Part shown: positions 29,517 through 39,595 of the stretch, piece by piece
How the letters are laid out: each line of letters starts with the position of its first letter
Numbering within the stretch: position 1 is the first letter of the stretch
Source of the DNA: Acinetobacter sp. TGL-Y2
GTDB lineage: Bacteria > Pseudomonadota > Gammaproteobacteria > Pseudomonadales > Moraxellaceae
Direction of reading: 5' to 3'
Assembly (NCBI RefSeq): GCF_001612555.1
Contig: NZ_CP015110.1
Coordinates: forward strand, 620,001 to 684,000
Length of the DNA stretch: 64,000 nucleotides
The notes under the pieces: generated by a model
Told to the model about the DNA's origin: nothing
Databases searched by the model: none
The model's input: only the letters and a program-made list of their open reading frames with translations
Translations under genes and position numbers: made by a program

Positions 29517-30191
29517 TCATACTTTATTAAGATACAGTATAAGGGTTGGCAGCCAGAGTGCGGTAAATACGGCATTAACTGCCATACCAAAGGCGGCATA
29601 ACGACCAGCGATACTTCCACGTTGCCATGCTTGCGCCGTTCCAATGGCATGGGCTGCGAGTCCCAAGGCTAAACCAGAAGCACGTTCATCATTTATATGT
29701 CTTAAAATAAGCGGTGAAAAAGCAGCACCAATGACCCCTGAAAGAATCACGATGAGAATCGCCAAACTGATCGGTGCATCGAGTAAGGTCGCAATGTTAA
29801 TTGCAATTGGTGTGGTCACCGCACGTGTCGCGAATGCCATGATGGTGGAATCTGCCATATGTAATAAATAAGCCAAACTCATTGGTAAAGCCACAGCACT
29901 TAAACTGGCAAAGATCAAAATCCCAATAATGCCTTTTAAAGGTAAATCGTCATAGCGCATTGCAGCTAAAGGAATTGCCAAAGCCACGGTGACATAACCC
30001 AGTAAATGATTAAATAATGGATTAACCTCTGCCATATAAGACTCATAAGGAATGCCGACCAGCATTAAAAAACCAATAACAAAGCACATTCCGAAAACCA
30101 GTACGGGAATTTGAGGAATTTTTTTATTGAAAGGTTTGGCAACCAAATAGGCAACTAAAGTCAGTAGAAAACCATAAAGTACAGTCAGCAT
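29517..30191 (-). CDS. LrgB/CidB-family membrane protein
   Basis: A 224-residue inner-membrane protein with six or seven hydrophobic helices and the LrgB-family segment FATRAVTTPIAINIA followed by GVIGAAFSPLILR. It forms a pair with a CidA/LrgA-type protein. Such pairs are studied as holin/antiholin-like controls of murein hydrolase activity, and some as transporters of small metabolites. The start overlaps nothing and lies 9 bases after the cidA-like stop. Confidence 0.85.
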   Translation of the reverse strand: MLTVLYGFLLTLVAYLVAKPFNKKIPQIPVLVFGMCFVIGFLMLVGIPYESYMAEVNPLFNHLLGYVTVALAIPLAAMRYDDLPLKGIIGILIFASLSAVALPMSLAYLLHMADSTIMAFATRAVTTPIAINIATLLDAPISLAILIVILSGVIGAAFSPLILRHINDERASGLALGLAAHAIGTAQAWQRGSIAGRYAAFGMAVNAVFTALWLPTLILYLNKV

Positions 30192-30200
30192 TGTGATCTC

Positions 30201-30572
30201 CTATAACCAGCGTTTGGCCATTTTGGCGTAAATCCATAATGGAATTAAGGTGCTGACGGTAAGCACCACCAAAAAAAGTGGAATTTCTTTTCCCATGTGA
30301 AGCAGCATCATCAGTGAGCCCGCGCTGATGGGTAAAAATGCAAAAGCACTTTCCTTCATGATTTTATTATTCACATCGACAATACGGATAGGGACACTTT
30401 TCCATTTGCGCCATATAAATAATACCACCAGCAAGCTAAGCAGTCCCACCAAATTACCCAGTTCAGGACGATTCAGTTGGGTCATTAACCAAACCGAAGC
30501 TTCTCGAAACCCGATAATCAAAATGAGTAGACCAATCCATGCTGGCCAATCGATACTTTTAATAAATTGCAT
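30201..30572 (-). CDS. CidA/LrgA-family membrane protein
   Basis: A 123-residue protein from the ATG at 30572 (a GTG at 30602 would add ten residues). Four hydrophobic segments, with LNRPELGNLVGLLSLLVV and ESAFAFLPISAGSLMML, match the CidA/LrgA family. It is the small partner of the LrgB-like protein encoded 9 bases downstream. Confidence 0.82.
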   Translation of the reverse strand: MQFIKSIDWPAWIGLLILIIGFREASVWLMTQLNRPELGNLVGLLSLLVVLFIWRKWKSVPIRIVDVNNKIMKESAFAFLPISAGSLMMLLHMGKEIPLFLVVLTVSTLIPLWIYAKMAKRWL

Positions 30573-30614
30573 AATTTTTAAACTTTTAATTGCACTTATC
30601 ACGTTTTAACGCAT

Positions 30615-31946
30615 TTAATCTTCGATTTCAAACTCTTCTAGAGGTCTTTTAAATTGTTCCGCCTTCATACCCAAGATTTCATCAAGAGGTAAGTGGGCTT
30701 GTCGAATCAATTGCTCAAGTTTTTGCGGAGCCATATTCACCCTTAAAATGAGATGACCGAGATCATCATGACGTTCAGCTTGAATTACATTTAATGCATA
30801 AAGCTGGGTACGAAGTTTGCCGTATTCAGGCTTCAGTACCACATCAAAGCTTTGAATCTGCCCCATGAGGCACTCTTGAACCGCTTGCTTAAGTAAATCT
30901 AAGCCTTGACTTGAATGAGCCGATACATAGACACGATCGGGTTGATGCGGTTTGGCATAAATGATTTTCGCATCTTCACCAGATTGATCAATTTTGTTGT
31001 AAACCCGAAGAATCGGCACGTCTGTACCAATTTCCTTAAGCACTTTTTCAACGGCTTCAATTTGCTCCAACATGTCAGGGCTACTTGAATCGATCACATG
31101 CAGCAGTAAGGTCGCTTCTAGTGTTTCTTCAAGCGTGGCTTTAAATGAGTCGACCAAAGCATGCGCAAGGTTACGCACGAAACCTACTGTATCTGCAAGT
31201 ACCAGCGCGCCTATGCCATCCCAATTTAAACGGCGTAAGGTAGGGTCCAATGTTGCAAACAATTGATCTGCCGCATAAACATCGCTTTCTGCGAGAATAT
31301 TAAACAGGGTTGATTTGCCCGCATTGGTATAACCGACCAAAGATACGGTGGGGATAGAGGCTTTTTGACGCGCTGCACGACCTTGAATACGGGTTAAACG
31401 CACTTTTTCTAATTTTTCTTTGAGTTGACTGATGCGTAAACGGAGCAGTCGACGGTCGGTTTCGAGTTGTGTCTCACCTGGACCACGTAAGCCAATCCCG
31501 CCTTTTTGACTATCCAGTCCCATGCGACCACCGACCAGACGTGAGGACAAATGATCAAGCTGAGCCAGCTCAACCTGTAGCTTTCCTTCATGCGTTCGCG
31601 CACGCTGCGCGAAAATATCTAAAATGAGGCGAGTACGATCAATGACGCGGCACTGAATAACACGTTCTAGGTTACGTTCTTGGGAAGGGCTAAGTGAGTG
31701 ATCAAAAATCACGATATCGGCTTCAATGGCTTTGACCAATTCTGCAATTTCTTCTGCCTTACCTGAGCCGATAAAATATTTAGGGTCAGGCTTCACGCGT
31801 TGAGCTTGAACATGTTCAAGAATGTCAGCACCTGCTGATTTTGCCAGTAATCGAAATTCTTCTTGATCAAGGTCTTGCAGTATTTGTACAGAAACACTGA
31901 CTAAGACAGCGCGTTCACTTCCTTGATGTTGCTCAAAATCTTCCAC
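30615..31946 (-). CDS. hflX: Ribosome-associated GTPase HflX
   Basis: A 443-residue HflX. The N-terminal nucleotide-binding domain includes KPDPKYFIGSGK and VIFDHSLSPSQERNLE. A glycine-rich linker GGRMGLDSQKGGIGLRGPGETQ precedes the G domain with G1 GYTNAGKST, G3 DTVGF and G4 NKID. HflX splits stalled or heat-damaged 70S ribosomes. The hfq gene often next to it is not here. Confidence 0.95.
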   Translation of the reverse strand: MEDFEQHQGSERAVLVSVSVQILQDLDQEEFRLLAKSAGADILEHVQAQRVKPDPKYFIGSGKAEEIAELVKAIEADIVIFDHSLSPSQERNLERVIQCRVIDRTRLILDIFAQRARTHEGKLQVELAQLDHLSSRLVGGRMGLDSQKGGIGLRGPGETQLETDRRLLRLRISQLKEKLEKVRLTRIQGRAARQKASIPTVSLVGYTNAGKSTLFNILAESDVYAADQLFATLDPTLRRLNWDGIGALVLADTVGFVRNLAHALVDSFKATLEETLEATLLLHVIDSSSPDMLEQIEAVEKVLKEIGTDVPILRVYNKIDQSGEDAKIIYAKPHQPDRVYVSAHSSQGLDLLKQAVQECLMGQIQSFDVVLKPEYGKLRTQLYALNVIQAERHDDLGHLILRVNMAPQKLEQLIRQAHLPLDEILGMKAEQFKRPLEEFEIED

Positions 31947-31984
31947 TCAGGCCTAACTCCACTTCAAAATTGTATTTTAGTGGA

Positions 31985-32006
31985 AATTCACCTGCTCGGG
32001 TGAATT
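31985..32006 (-). other. Stem-loop upstream of hflX
   Basis: AATTCACC-TGCTCG-GGTGAATT lies between the stop of the small reading frame and the hflX start. Without a clear T-run it may be a weak terminator or a leader structure. Confidence 0.4.
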
Positions 32007-32015
32007 AGATACCAA

Positions 32016-32153
32016 TTAACCTAATTGTGACTGAAACAGTCGCACAAAACCAAATAGACACAGCACCATAAACATCACATTGATGAAAATATAGAACAGT
32101 GCATGAGGGATAGATAAAGAACACGGTTCTGATTGAGCAGGGATATTGATCAT
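32016..32153 (-). CDS. Small membrane protein, 45 residues
   Basis: From the ATG at 32153 a 45-residue frame begins MINIPAQSEPCSLSIPHALF and continues with a hydrophobic stretch (19-38, ending CLFGFVRLF) that would span the membrane once, ending QSQLG. It lies 69 bases upstream of hflX on the same strand. The ribosome site is weak. No family was recognised. The coherent membrane segment and position support a real gene, but only comparison with other Acinetobacter would prove it. Confidence 0.5.
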   Translation of the reverse strand: MINIPAQSEPCSLSIPHALFYIFINVMFMVLCLFGFVRLFQSQLG

Positions 32154-32331
32154 TATGATAAATCTATATTTTCGATTAATTTATAATAATTGATTTAATT
32201 ATTGAATTAAAATTGAATTTATTAATCGGGCTTTTCGGTTTTTATAATCAATGCAAGGATGCTTGGAAACGTATAGAATATTTGAAAATGAACGATAAAA
32301 AGCCAACAGGGCTTTGATTAGTGAAGAATCT

Positions 32332-33138
32332 ATGACTCAGGTAATACCCCAAAAATTGAATATTTTTACTAAACCATGGCTTTATACTCGAAAAATTGCT
32401 GCAGGTACTGCGGCAGTGACCGAAGGTTTTTATCTGATTTTCAGACATCAAATGTATCAGCAGCCAAATAATCCAAACAATACGCGCTACGTACAACATT
32501 TTTGTCGCCGTCTATGTCAGGTGTTTAATATTGAGGTGCAAGTCCATGGCGAAATTCCAAGACAGCCAGCGCTTTGGGTTAGCAATCATATTTCTTGGTT
32601 AGATATTGCGGTGTTGGGCTCAAGCGCGCGGGTATTTTTTTTAGCAAAAGCTGAAATCGAAAATTGGCCAATTTTTGGGAAATTGGCAAAAGGTGGCGGA
32701 ACGCTGTTTATTAAACGCGGTTCAGGAGACTCGATCCGGATTAAAGAACAAATCACGGAATTCTTAAAACAAGATATTCCAGTGCTGTTTTTCCCAGAAG
32801 CCACCACCACGGACGGCAGTACAGTCAAAAAAGTTCATGGACGTATATTGGCAGCTGCAATTGACGCCAATAAGCCTGTTCAAGTGTGTTTGATTTGCTA
32901 TGTCAATAAACAAGGCGAGCTTGATAGCATCGCGCCGTATATCGGCAATATTCGTTTTGCCGATCATGTCAAAGCGATGCTCGAGATGTCAAAAGTTGTT
33001 GCCCACTTGAAAGCTTTGCCTGCAATTGATGTAGAAGGACATACTGTGGATAGCTTAACCAAGTTGGTACAGGAAAAAATGCGACAGGGTTTGGCAGAGT
33101 TGCAACAGGCCGTTTTAGTTAAAGCTGAAATAGAATGA
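32332..33138 (+). CDS. 1-acyl-glycerol-3-phosphate acyltransferase-like protein
   Basis: About 268 residues from the ATG at 32332, with GAAGAA upstream (a TTG at 32314 is less likely). The PlsC fold has the catalytic NHISWLD (H and D of HX4D) and FFPEATTTDG, the family's acyl-acceptor loop. It transfers an acyl chain to a lysophospholipid at the inner membrane; the exact acceptor cannot be told. The N-terminus is basic and weakly hydrophobic. Confidence 0.87.
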   Translation: MTQVIPQKLNIFTKPWLYTRKIAAGTAAVTEGFYLIFRHQMYQQPNNPNNTRYVQHFCRRLCQVFNIEVQVHGEIPRQPALWVSNHISWLDIAVLGSSARVFFLAKAEIENWPIFGKLAKGGGTLFIKRGSGDSIRIKEQITEFLKQDIPVLFFPEATTTDGSTVKKVHGRILAAAIDANKPVQVCLICYVNKQGELDSIAPYIGNIRFADHVKAMLEMSKVVAHLKALPAIDVEGHTVDSLTKLVQEKMRQGLAELQQAVLVKAEIE

Positions 33139-33229
33139 GATATGAATGGGGCTTAATGCTTGCAAACTTTCTTCCAGAAAATATAGACATCTGACAAGTG
33201 ATCAACGCTAGAATTAAAGGTTGATCAAG

Positions 33230-33262
33230 AAAAATAAGGCCGAACATCAGCCTTATTTTTAC
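33230..33262 (+). terminator. Terminator after the plsC-like gene
   Basis: AAAATAAGGC-CGAACATCA-GCCTTATTTT forms a 10-bp stem ending in T residues, about 90 bases after the acyltransferase stop. Confidence 0.75.
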
Positions 33263-33338
33263 TCAAAATTTTATAAAAATTATATTCCAATTGGATAAAG
33301 GTTTAAATAAAGATCTGCATAAATGGATGAAGTTGCCT

Positions 33339-34970
33339 TTACATGAAACCTTCAATCGGTAACCATGAAATAACTTTAATCCCTGCTTTTTGCCACCATT
33401 TCATTTTTGGCTCAGACGTTAAAGTCTTTATGCCAGCAGGTGTGCTGTGCTCCCAATTAATGTTGTTCTTCGAGTCTAAAACCAATTTATAGGCGTACTT
33501 CTTTAGATTGGCATCCATAGTCTTATGCACGGCATCCGCCAGTGGCTTGCTGTCTAAAATCACTCCAATTTCAGTATTTAAATTGGCTGAGCGTGGATCA
33601 AAGTTAAACGAGCCAATAAACACCTGTTTGTCATCCAGTGTCATCATTTTGGCATGAAGACTTGAACGGCTGAGACCCTTGAGGCTGACTTTAGATTCTT
33701 TTGAGATTTGCGGATTATTTTTGTTTTGAAATTCTTCAGGAATTGCAGGCAAGAACTCATACAGCTGTACGCCATTTTTAAGCAAGTCTTCACGGTACTT
33801 TGCATAAAATGCATGCACCAATGCGACATCATTGGCTTTAAAGGAGTTGGTGAGCACACGAACTTGCACCCCAGACTGTGCCAATGCACTTAAACGTTGT
33901 TCGCCTTTTTTCTCGGGTACAAAGTAAGCTGAAATAATATCGACCGTTTCCTCAGGTTTTTCTAAACGTCCCACTAGTTGAAAGTTGAGATGCTCTTCCT
34001 TTTTAGCTTTGGCATTGATCTTTTCTGGCGAGTCTTTAATCACTTGTGCTTTGACCCAATCGAGTTGAATATCATGATTTAACCAATGATCAAAGTCGTG
34101 GGTTCTGTTGCTCAAGTCTAAATAGTTTTGAACTGAAATTTCTCGATAATGCTGGCTGAGCTGTGCTTTTAAGCTGTCATAACGCAAGGTATATTGTTGA
34201 TGATTGACAATATTTCGCACAGGATAAGCAAAACTATGGTTCCAGTATTCGTCAAATGAGTGAGTAATGTCATCGACTGCATGTCCAACCAACATCACAT
34301 CGACATCTGAAAATTGGTAACTGTCACTGACGTTATAATATTGATTACTCATATTACGCCCGCCAATCAAGGTAATTTGATTGTCGGCTGTAAACGTTTT
34401 GTTATGCATTCGACGGTTAATACGCTTTAAATCTAAGACCATATCGACAGGTCTAAAGCGCCGAAACTTATAGGGGTTAAACAGTTTTACATCGATATTT
34501 TGATGTTGATCCAAAGCCAAATAAATGCTTTCCATCGCTTTGGCATTATTATCATCCATCAGTAAACGAACTTTGACACCACGGTCAGCTGCTTGAATAA
34601 TTTTATAAAGTGCCAGTGCTCCAACTTTATCATTATCCCAAATATAATATTGTAAATCTAAGGTTTTTTCTGCTTTATCAATCAGTTGGATGCGTGCAGC
34701 AATCGCTTCCAAAGGTTCGTATAAAATATGATATCCGGTCAATTCCGGGTATTGTATTTTAAGCGGATTGATAATCTTCGCCAAAGGAGTCTGATCGGTT
34801 TCAATATCATAAGCAAATTGTGGTGTGATCGGCTGTTGTTTGGGTAAAGTCGTACACGCAGGCAAGCCAAAGATCAAACATGAACTTAAAATGAAGACGG
34901 CTTTACCAGATGTCTTCGGTTTGTGAGCCAATTGCGGTAATTGGTTCGTGTTGTTGTTCATGTCTTGCAT
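33339..34970 (-). CDS. Phospholipase D/cardiolipin synthase-family lipoprotein
   Basis: A 543-residue protein with a lipoprotein signal ending LPAC (Cys39). Two HKD-type catalytic motifs are present: the first with H189, K191 and D196 (HNKTFTAD), followed by GGRNMSNQYY, and a later HAKMMTLDDKQVFIGSFNFDPRS. The architecture resembles ClsC-type enzymes, which make cardiolipin from phosphatidylglycerol and phosphatidylethanolamine, or a surface phospholipase D. It stands alone with its own leader. Confidence 0.87.
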   Translation of the reverse strand: MQDMNNNTNQLPQLAHKPKTSGKAVFILSSCLIFGLPACTTLPKQQPITPQFAYDIETDQTPLAKIINPLKIQYPELTGYHILYEPLEAIAARIQLIDKAEKTLDLQYYIWDNDKVGALALYKIIQAADRGVKVRLLMDDNNAKAMESIYLALDQHQNIDVKLFNPYKFRRFRPVDMVLDLKRINRRMHNKTFTADNQITLIGGRNMSNQYYNVSDSYQFSDVDVMLVGHAVDDITHSFDEYWNHSFAYPVRNIVNHQQYTLRYDSLKAQLSQHYREISVQNYLDLSNRTHDFDHWLNHDIQLDWVKAQVIKDSPEKINAKAKKEEHLNFQLVGRLEKPEETVDIISAYFVPEKKGEQRLSALAQSGVQVRVLTNSFKANDVALVHAFYAKYREDLLKNGVQLYEFLPAIPEEFQNKNNPQISKESKVSLKGLSRSSLHAKMMTLDDKQVFIGSFNFDPRSANLNTEIGVILDSKPLADAVHKTMDANLKKYAYKLVLDSKNNINWEHSTPAGIKTLTSEPKMKWWQKAGIKVISWLPIEGFM

Positions 34971-35064
34971 ATCTATGTCTGAGAACTCGCTAGGCTAGAG
35001 TATAATTGGCTGGCGTCTAAAGATAAATAAAGTGATCCGACGTTCATCGTCTAAGAGATTAAAT

Positions 35065-36075
35065 ATGCTTACCATCAACATCATCCTAAACGGATTTTAT
35101 ATCAGCTTTGCAATGCTTGCCATATGGGGCATTGGGCAGGCTTGGCTGAGTCAATCTCGAACTGAAACGATCCATCCGTTTAAAGCATTCGTACATTTGT
35201 TGGCATTTTACTTATCTTATTTATTAATTCCACTGTTCTTCTTTAGTATTTTTGCAGGATGGATTGGATATTTTTCACTCCATCAAAGTATATTCGTTTT
35301 CCTACTCAGTGGCTTACTGATTTATGCACGTTTTATCGAACCACATTCAATTAAAATAAATCATGTGCAGTATACACTCAGTTCAGACCAGCCTTTTGCT
35401 CGTCCTGTCCGTGTTGCTCTTATTGCAGATTTGCATATTGGTTTATTTTCAGGGCATGAGCGTCAGCTACGTATGATTGTAGACAAAATTAATCAGCAAA
35501 AGCCCGATTTTGTCGTGGTTGCTGGGGATTGGACGTATGAGCCTGAAAATAAACTCGCAGAAGAGTTGGCGGTATTAAAAAACATTCAAGCACCGGTCTA
35601 TTCGGTGAATGGTAATCATGATGAACAATATCCCGGTCCTCCGATTCAAGAACTTTTAAGACACGCCCTTGAAGTGAATAATGTCATGGATATCGAAGGG
35701 AAGATTGTTGAATTTGATGATTTTCGTTTAATTGGTGTCGGTGACTTGTGGGCAGGCAAAGCGGATATGCGTTATATGCCAGAGCTTCCACAAGACAAGC
35801 CTTGGCTGATTTTGTCGCATAATCCCGATACAGTCGATATGGTGCCTAAACTGCCCACCCATCCTTTAATGCTCTCTGGGCACACACATGGCGGTCAAGT
35901 TGAACTGCCGTGGTTAACCGATTATGTGATGAAGAAAGTCTCGATATTGGGGCACAAACGCGGTCTGTATCAGCATGATCATGCCAACGTTTTTGTGTCA
36001 GTCGGAACGGGGATGGTCGGTGTGCCTTTTCGTTTTCGCGCCCCCCCAATGATTGATATTATTGAATTGAGTTAG
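35065..36075 (+). CDS. Membrane-anchored metallophosphoesterase
   Basis: About 336 residues from the ATG at 35065 with AAGAGA upstream (a GTG at 35032 would add eleven). Hydrophobic helices fill residues 1-90, followed by a calcineurin-like phosphoesterase with ADLHIG, GDWTYEPEN, NGNHDEQYPG, LSHNPD and SGHTHGGQ as metal ligands. The UDP-2,3-diacylglucosamine/YkuE-like family is suggested; the substrate is unknown. A TATAAT at 35001-35006 is a probable -10. Confidence 0.85.
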   Translation: MLTINIILNGFYISFAMLAIWGIGQAWLSQSRTETIHPFKAFVHLLAFYLSYLLIPLFFFSIFAGWIGYFSLHQSIFVFLLSGLLIYARFIEPHSIKINHVQYTLSSDQPFARPVRVALIADLHIGLFSGHERQLRMIVDKINQQKPDFVVVAGDWTYEPENKLAEELAVLKNIQAPVYSVNGNHDEQYPGPPIQELLRHALEVNNVMDIEGKIVEFDDFRLIGVGDLWAGKADMRYMPELPQDKPWLILSHNPDTVDMVPKLPTHPLMLSGHTHGGQVELPWLTDYVMKKVSILGHKRGLYQHDHANVFVSVGTGMVGVPFRFRAPPMIDIIELS

Positions 36076-36101
36076 TGGATGAAAATCCCTTGAATTGAGT
36101 G

Positions 36102-36131
36102 AAAAAAGCCGGCAATTAAGCCGGCTTTTTT
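36102..36131. terminator. Bidirectional terminator, phosphoesterase and MFS genes
   Basis: AAAAAAGCCGGC-AATTA-GCCGGCTTTTTT, a perfect 12-bp stem between convergent genes. Confidence 0.9.
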
Positions 36132-36147
36132 AAAGTGTTAAATACAC

Positions 36148-37461
36148 TTAAATTTGATTATTGACATCATCATTTTTGGTTTCACGAATCATTAAGAATG
36201 CGACTAATGACAGTAATGAAGCTGCCGTTAAGTAGTAACCAACCGCATATAAACCGTAGGTAGTTGCCAATTTGGTTGCAATCAGTGGAGCGAATGACGC
36301 ACCAAAAATACCCGCCATATTGAAGGTTAAAGCTGAACCCGTATAACGAACTGAGGTAGGGAAAATTTCAGACAGTACTGTACCAATTGGACCATAGGTT
36401 AAGCCCATAATCGCTAAACCAATACACAAGAATAAGAACACCACCAGTGTGCTGCCTGATTCAAGTAAATCCGCAAAGAATAGACCGAAAATCGCAGAAA
36501 TGACACATACCCCAATTGAGGTTGCTCGGCGACCAAATTTTTCAGCAAGCACTGCAGACAGTGGAATAAATGCCGCAAAACATAGCGTTGCCACCAGCTG
36601 AAGTTTTAAGAATTCTTCACGGCTATAGCCCAGCTTGGTGGTACCCCATTGTAATGCAAATACGGTGGTTAAGTAGAACACCACAAAGGTACAGATGGCA
36701 GCAATGGTCCCTAAAACTAACATGCGTGAATGTTTTTTGAAGACTTGAATAAAAGGAACGTTCACTTCTTTTTGTTTGTCTAACACGTTTTGGAACGCAG
36801 GTGTTTCATGTAGTTTTAAACGAATCCAAAGTCCGACAATCACAAGTAATGCACTTGAGATAAACGGAATACGCCAGCCCCATTGCATAAAGTCTTGTTC
36901 AGACATAAGCGCACCCAGCGTTAAGAATGAACCTGTTGCAAGAATGAAACCGATTGGCGCACCGAGTTGTGGAAACATGCCATACCAAGCACGTTTACCT
37001 TCAGGTGCATTTTCTGTTGCTAAAAGTACTGCACCACTCCATTCACCGCCCAGACCCAAACCTTGACCTAAGCGACACAGTGCAAGTAATAATGGCGCAA
37101 AAATACCAATTTGAGCGTATGTCGGCAATAGACCGATACATACTGTTGAAATCCCCATGGTGAGCAGTGCGGCAACTAAAGTTGCTTTACGCCCAATACG
37201 ATCTCCCAAATGTCCAAATAATGCAGCACCGATCGGGCGGGCAATAAAGGCAATCGCAAACGTGGCTAAAGACTGAATGGTCGCCGTCATTGGATCCGTG
37301 CTTGCTGCGAAGAACAAGTAAGGGAAAATAATGACTGCCGCAGTCGCATAAATATAAAAATCGAAGAATTCGATCGTCGTACCTACAAGGCTTGCTGTAA
37401 GTACACGTGTTTTTGAGTTAGCGGGTTGAACTGCCGCTGTATTTGAGTTTAATGACGCCAT
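36148..37461 (-). CDS. MHS-family major facilitator transporter
   Basis: A 437-residue MFS permease with twelve membrane segments. It has GTTIEFFDFYIYATAAVIIFP near the start and the loop 2-3 motif GHLGDRIGRK, both typical of the metabolite:H+ symporter (MHS) group that includes ShiA, ProP and KgtP. GLGLGGEWSGAVLLATENAP is also diagnostic of MHS. The substrate (an organic acid or betaine) cannot be read. Single gene ending at the shared terminator. Confidence 0.9.
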   Translation of the reverse strand: MASLNSNTAAVQPANSKTRVLTASLVGTTIEFFDFYIYATAAVIIFPYLFFAASTDPMTATIQSLATFAIAFIARPIGAALFGHLGDRIGRKATLVAALLTMGISTVCIGLLPTYAQIGIFAPLLLALCRLGQGLGLGGEWSGAVLLATENAPEGKRAWYGMFPQLGAPIGFILATGSFLTLGALMSEQDFMQWGWRIPFISSALLVIVGLWIRLKLHETPAFQNVLDKQKEVNVPFIQVFKKHSRMLVLGTIAAICTFVVFYLTTVFALQWGTTKLGYSREEFLKLQLVATLCFAAFIPLSAVLAEKFGRRATSIGVCVISAIFGLFFADLLESGSTLVVFLFLCIGLAIMGLTYGPIGTVLSEIFPTSVRYTGSALTFNMAGIFGASFAPLIATKLATTYGLYAVGYYLTAASLLSLVAFLMIRETKNDDVNNQI

Positions 37462-37604
37462 GATGAACCTTACACTTACTAAAAATAAAAGAAATTAGTT
37501 TTAAAAGCGTCATCTTTTTAAAAAAGGCGTAATTTTTTAAAAAAACACGAACTCCCAAATGAATCCACGGTTTTAGGGTGACTAAAGAGTGTGGATAAAA
37601 TGAG

Positions 37605-38246
37605 CTATATCACGTAAAGATAAATCGCGAAGAAATGTGATCCCGCACCAATCAGTACAAAAATATGCCAGATAGCGTGTGTATATCTTACCTTTTTTAA
37701 TGCATAAAACAATGCGCCAATAGTGTAAGCCAGTCCACCAATGATGAGAAGGGTTAAACTTTGATCGCTTAAATATTGTTTCATATCATCCATGACCAAG
37801 AGCGCAAGCCAGCCCATGACCAGATAAGCAATCAGCGAAACTTTCTGAAAACGATGAATGAAAACCAATTTGAATAAGGTGCCAATGGCAGCAATCACCC
37901 AAAGTGCAATCAATAAATAATCTGCTTTGGCTGTAGGCAGTGCAATCGATAGAAAAGGCGTGTATGTACCTGCGATTAAATAATAAATCGCAGTGTGATC
38001 CAGTTTTTTATAAAACTGACGTCGCTGTTCAACTTTGGCAAAATGGTACAGGGTTGAGCTACTAAAAAGCAAAATCATACTGAGACCGTATACCCATAAA
38101 CCAATGTATTGCCCTGTAGGTAAATAACTGCCTTTGACCAACATCATAATAGTGGCCACAACGGCCAGAATTGCACCAAGGGCATGACTGAGCGCATTGA
38201 TCTGCTCTTCACGAGGGTCGTAACTCTGAAGGGTTGCTGAACTCAT
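37605..38246 (-). CDS. Hemolysin III-family (PAQR-like) membrane protein
   Basis: A 213-residue protein with seven membrane segments and the family's polar residues in INALSHALGAI (first helix), LYHFAKVEQRR and HAIWHIFVLIGAGSHFFA. This HlyIII/YqfA/TrhA group is related to PAQR receptors; members affect membrane energetics or fluidity. Function in this organism unknown. Confidence 0.85.
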   Translation of the reverse strand: MSSATLQSYDPREEQINALSHALGAILAVVATIMMLVKGSYLPTGQYIGLWVYGLSMILLFSSSTLYHFAKVEQRRQFYKKLDHTAIYYLIAGTYTPFLSIALPTAKADYLLIALWVIAAIGTLFKLVFIHRFQKVSLIAYLVMGWLALLVMDDMKQYLSDQSLTLLIIGGLAYTIGALFYALKKVRYTHAIWHIFVLIGAGSHFFAIYLYVI

Positions 38247-38348
38247 AGCGGATTAAATTCTTGAAAAACACCAAATCATCATAATGAAGTTTTACCTTTA
38301 AAGTAAGACGCTTTAAAATACAGGCCTAGATTGATTTGAGTTTTGCAT

Positions 38349-39584
38349 ATGTCACAGATGGCTTCTTTGTTTCCAGAGGAACAACAATTTTTGGATGCTG
38401 TACAGCAAGCCATTGAAACCCAAACCATTGATCGACTGATTTTGAGTCAATATCGTGGTGATATTGCAGATTTAGAAAAAATAACCTGTCGTGTGATTCA
38501 ATTACAAAATGAGCAAGTTTTAAATTGTCTGTATCGTCATAAAACCCAAGATGTCACTAAAAACTATCTACTGTCTGAAGCAAAGGCTGTGATTAAAGAC
38601 TTATCTAGCTCATGTAAACAAGCGAATTTGTTCACAGTCGATGAAGAGCTACAACTGAAGAAAAATAAGAAAAAGGCATTGTTAACCAGAACTGTTTTGA
38701 CCAAAATAACTCAAACTGCGTCCACACAGACAGGACAGGTGCAGCAAGGTCATGATCGTATAAAACATCGTTATGTTGATCAAGATCGCGTGTTTTTACA
38801 GCATCTCGGCATTACAGATCAGAAAGCGCAAATCATTCCGAGCATGGCAAGGAAGTGGAAGCAAATTAATAAATTTGTCGAGATTTTTGCAGGTGCTTTG
38901 ACGCATATTGAGCAAAAAGAGCAAGCGCTAAAAGTGGTCGACTTTGGTTCAGGTAAAGGGTATCTGACCTGCGCCTTATATGATTATTTGGATCAAAATC
39001 TAGAGACGCCTTTTGTAACGGGAGTCGAACTGAATCCTAAAATGGTCGAATTTTGTCAAAATGTGGCACAAGCATCAAACTATACCCAGTTGGATTTTTT
39101 CCAAGGCGATGTTCGAACGTATTCGCCTGAACATTTAGATGTGATGATTGCGCTACATGCCTGTGATGTCGCAACCGATTTCGCCATTCATACCGGTATT
39201 CGTTTAAATGCACAAATGATTATGTGTGCGCCGTGTTGCCACAAAGAACTGCGTCCACAAATGCAAAGTCCGCAAGTGTTAAAACCCATGCTCCAGTTTG
39301 GTATTCATGCTGGGCAACAAGCAGAAATGTTGACCGATACCATTCGTGCGTTGTTACTCAAAGCCTATGGTTATGAAACCAAAGTTTTCGAATTCGTGGC
39401 CTTGGAACATACCAGTAAAAATAAAATGATTTTGGCCACCAAACGTAAAAATTATGAAACACCGGACGCCGAAGTTCTGGCACAGATTGTCGCTCTAAAG
39501 CAGATGTATGGGATTCAAAAACACTCTTTAGAACTGCTGCTCAATGATCAGTGGGATCAGCAAAATCTGGGTGAAAAATGTTAA
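38349..39584 (+). CDS. Class I SAM methyltransferase with CCHKEL motif
   Basis: About 411 residues from the ATG at 38349 (TTG at 38343 not used). An N-terminal helical region of about 170 residues precedes a Rossmann-type methyltransferase with VDFGSGKGYLT as SAM loop, ALHACD, and CAPCCHKEL. The last motif resembles the Methyltransf_32 group (METTL25/RRNAD1-like). The substrate is not known; an RNA or protein target is possible. Confidence 0.8.
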   Translation: MSQMASLFPEEQQFLDAVQQAIETQTIDRLILSQYRGDIADLEKITCRVIQLQNEQVLNCLYRHKTQDVTKNYLLSEAKAVIKDLSSSCKQANLFTVDEELQLKKNKKKALLTRTVLTKITQTASTQTGQVQQGHDRIKHRYVDQDRVFLQHLGITDQKAQIIPSMARKWKQINKFVEIFAGALTHIEQKEQALKVVDFGSGKGYLTCALYDYLDQNLETPFVTGVELNPKMVEFCQNVAQASNYTQLDFFQGDVRTYSPEHLDVMIALHACDVATDFAIHTGIRLNAQMIMCAPCCHKELRPQMQSPQVLKPMLQFGIHAGQQAEMLTDTIRALLLKAYGYETKVFEFVALEHTSKNKMILATKRKNYETPDAEVLAQIVALKQMYGIQKHSLELLLNDQWDQQNLGEKC

Positions 39585-39595
39585 TTTGAGTGCCT

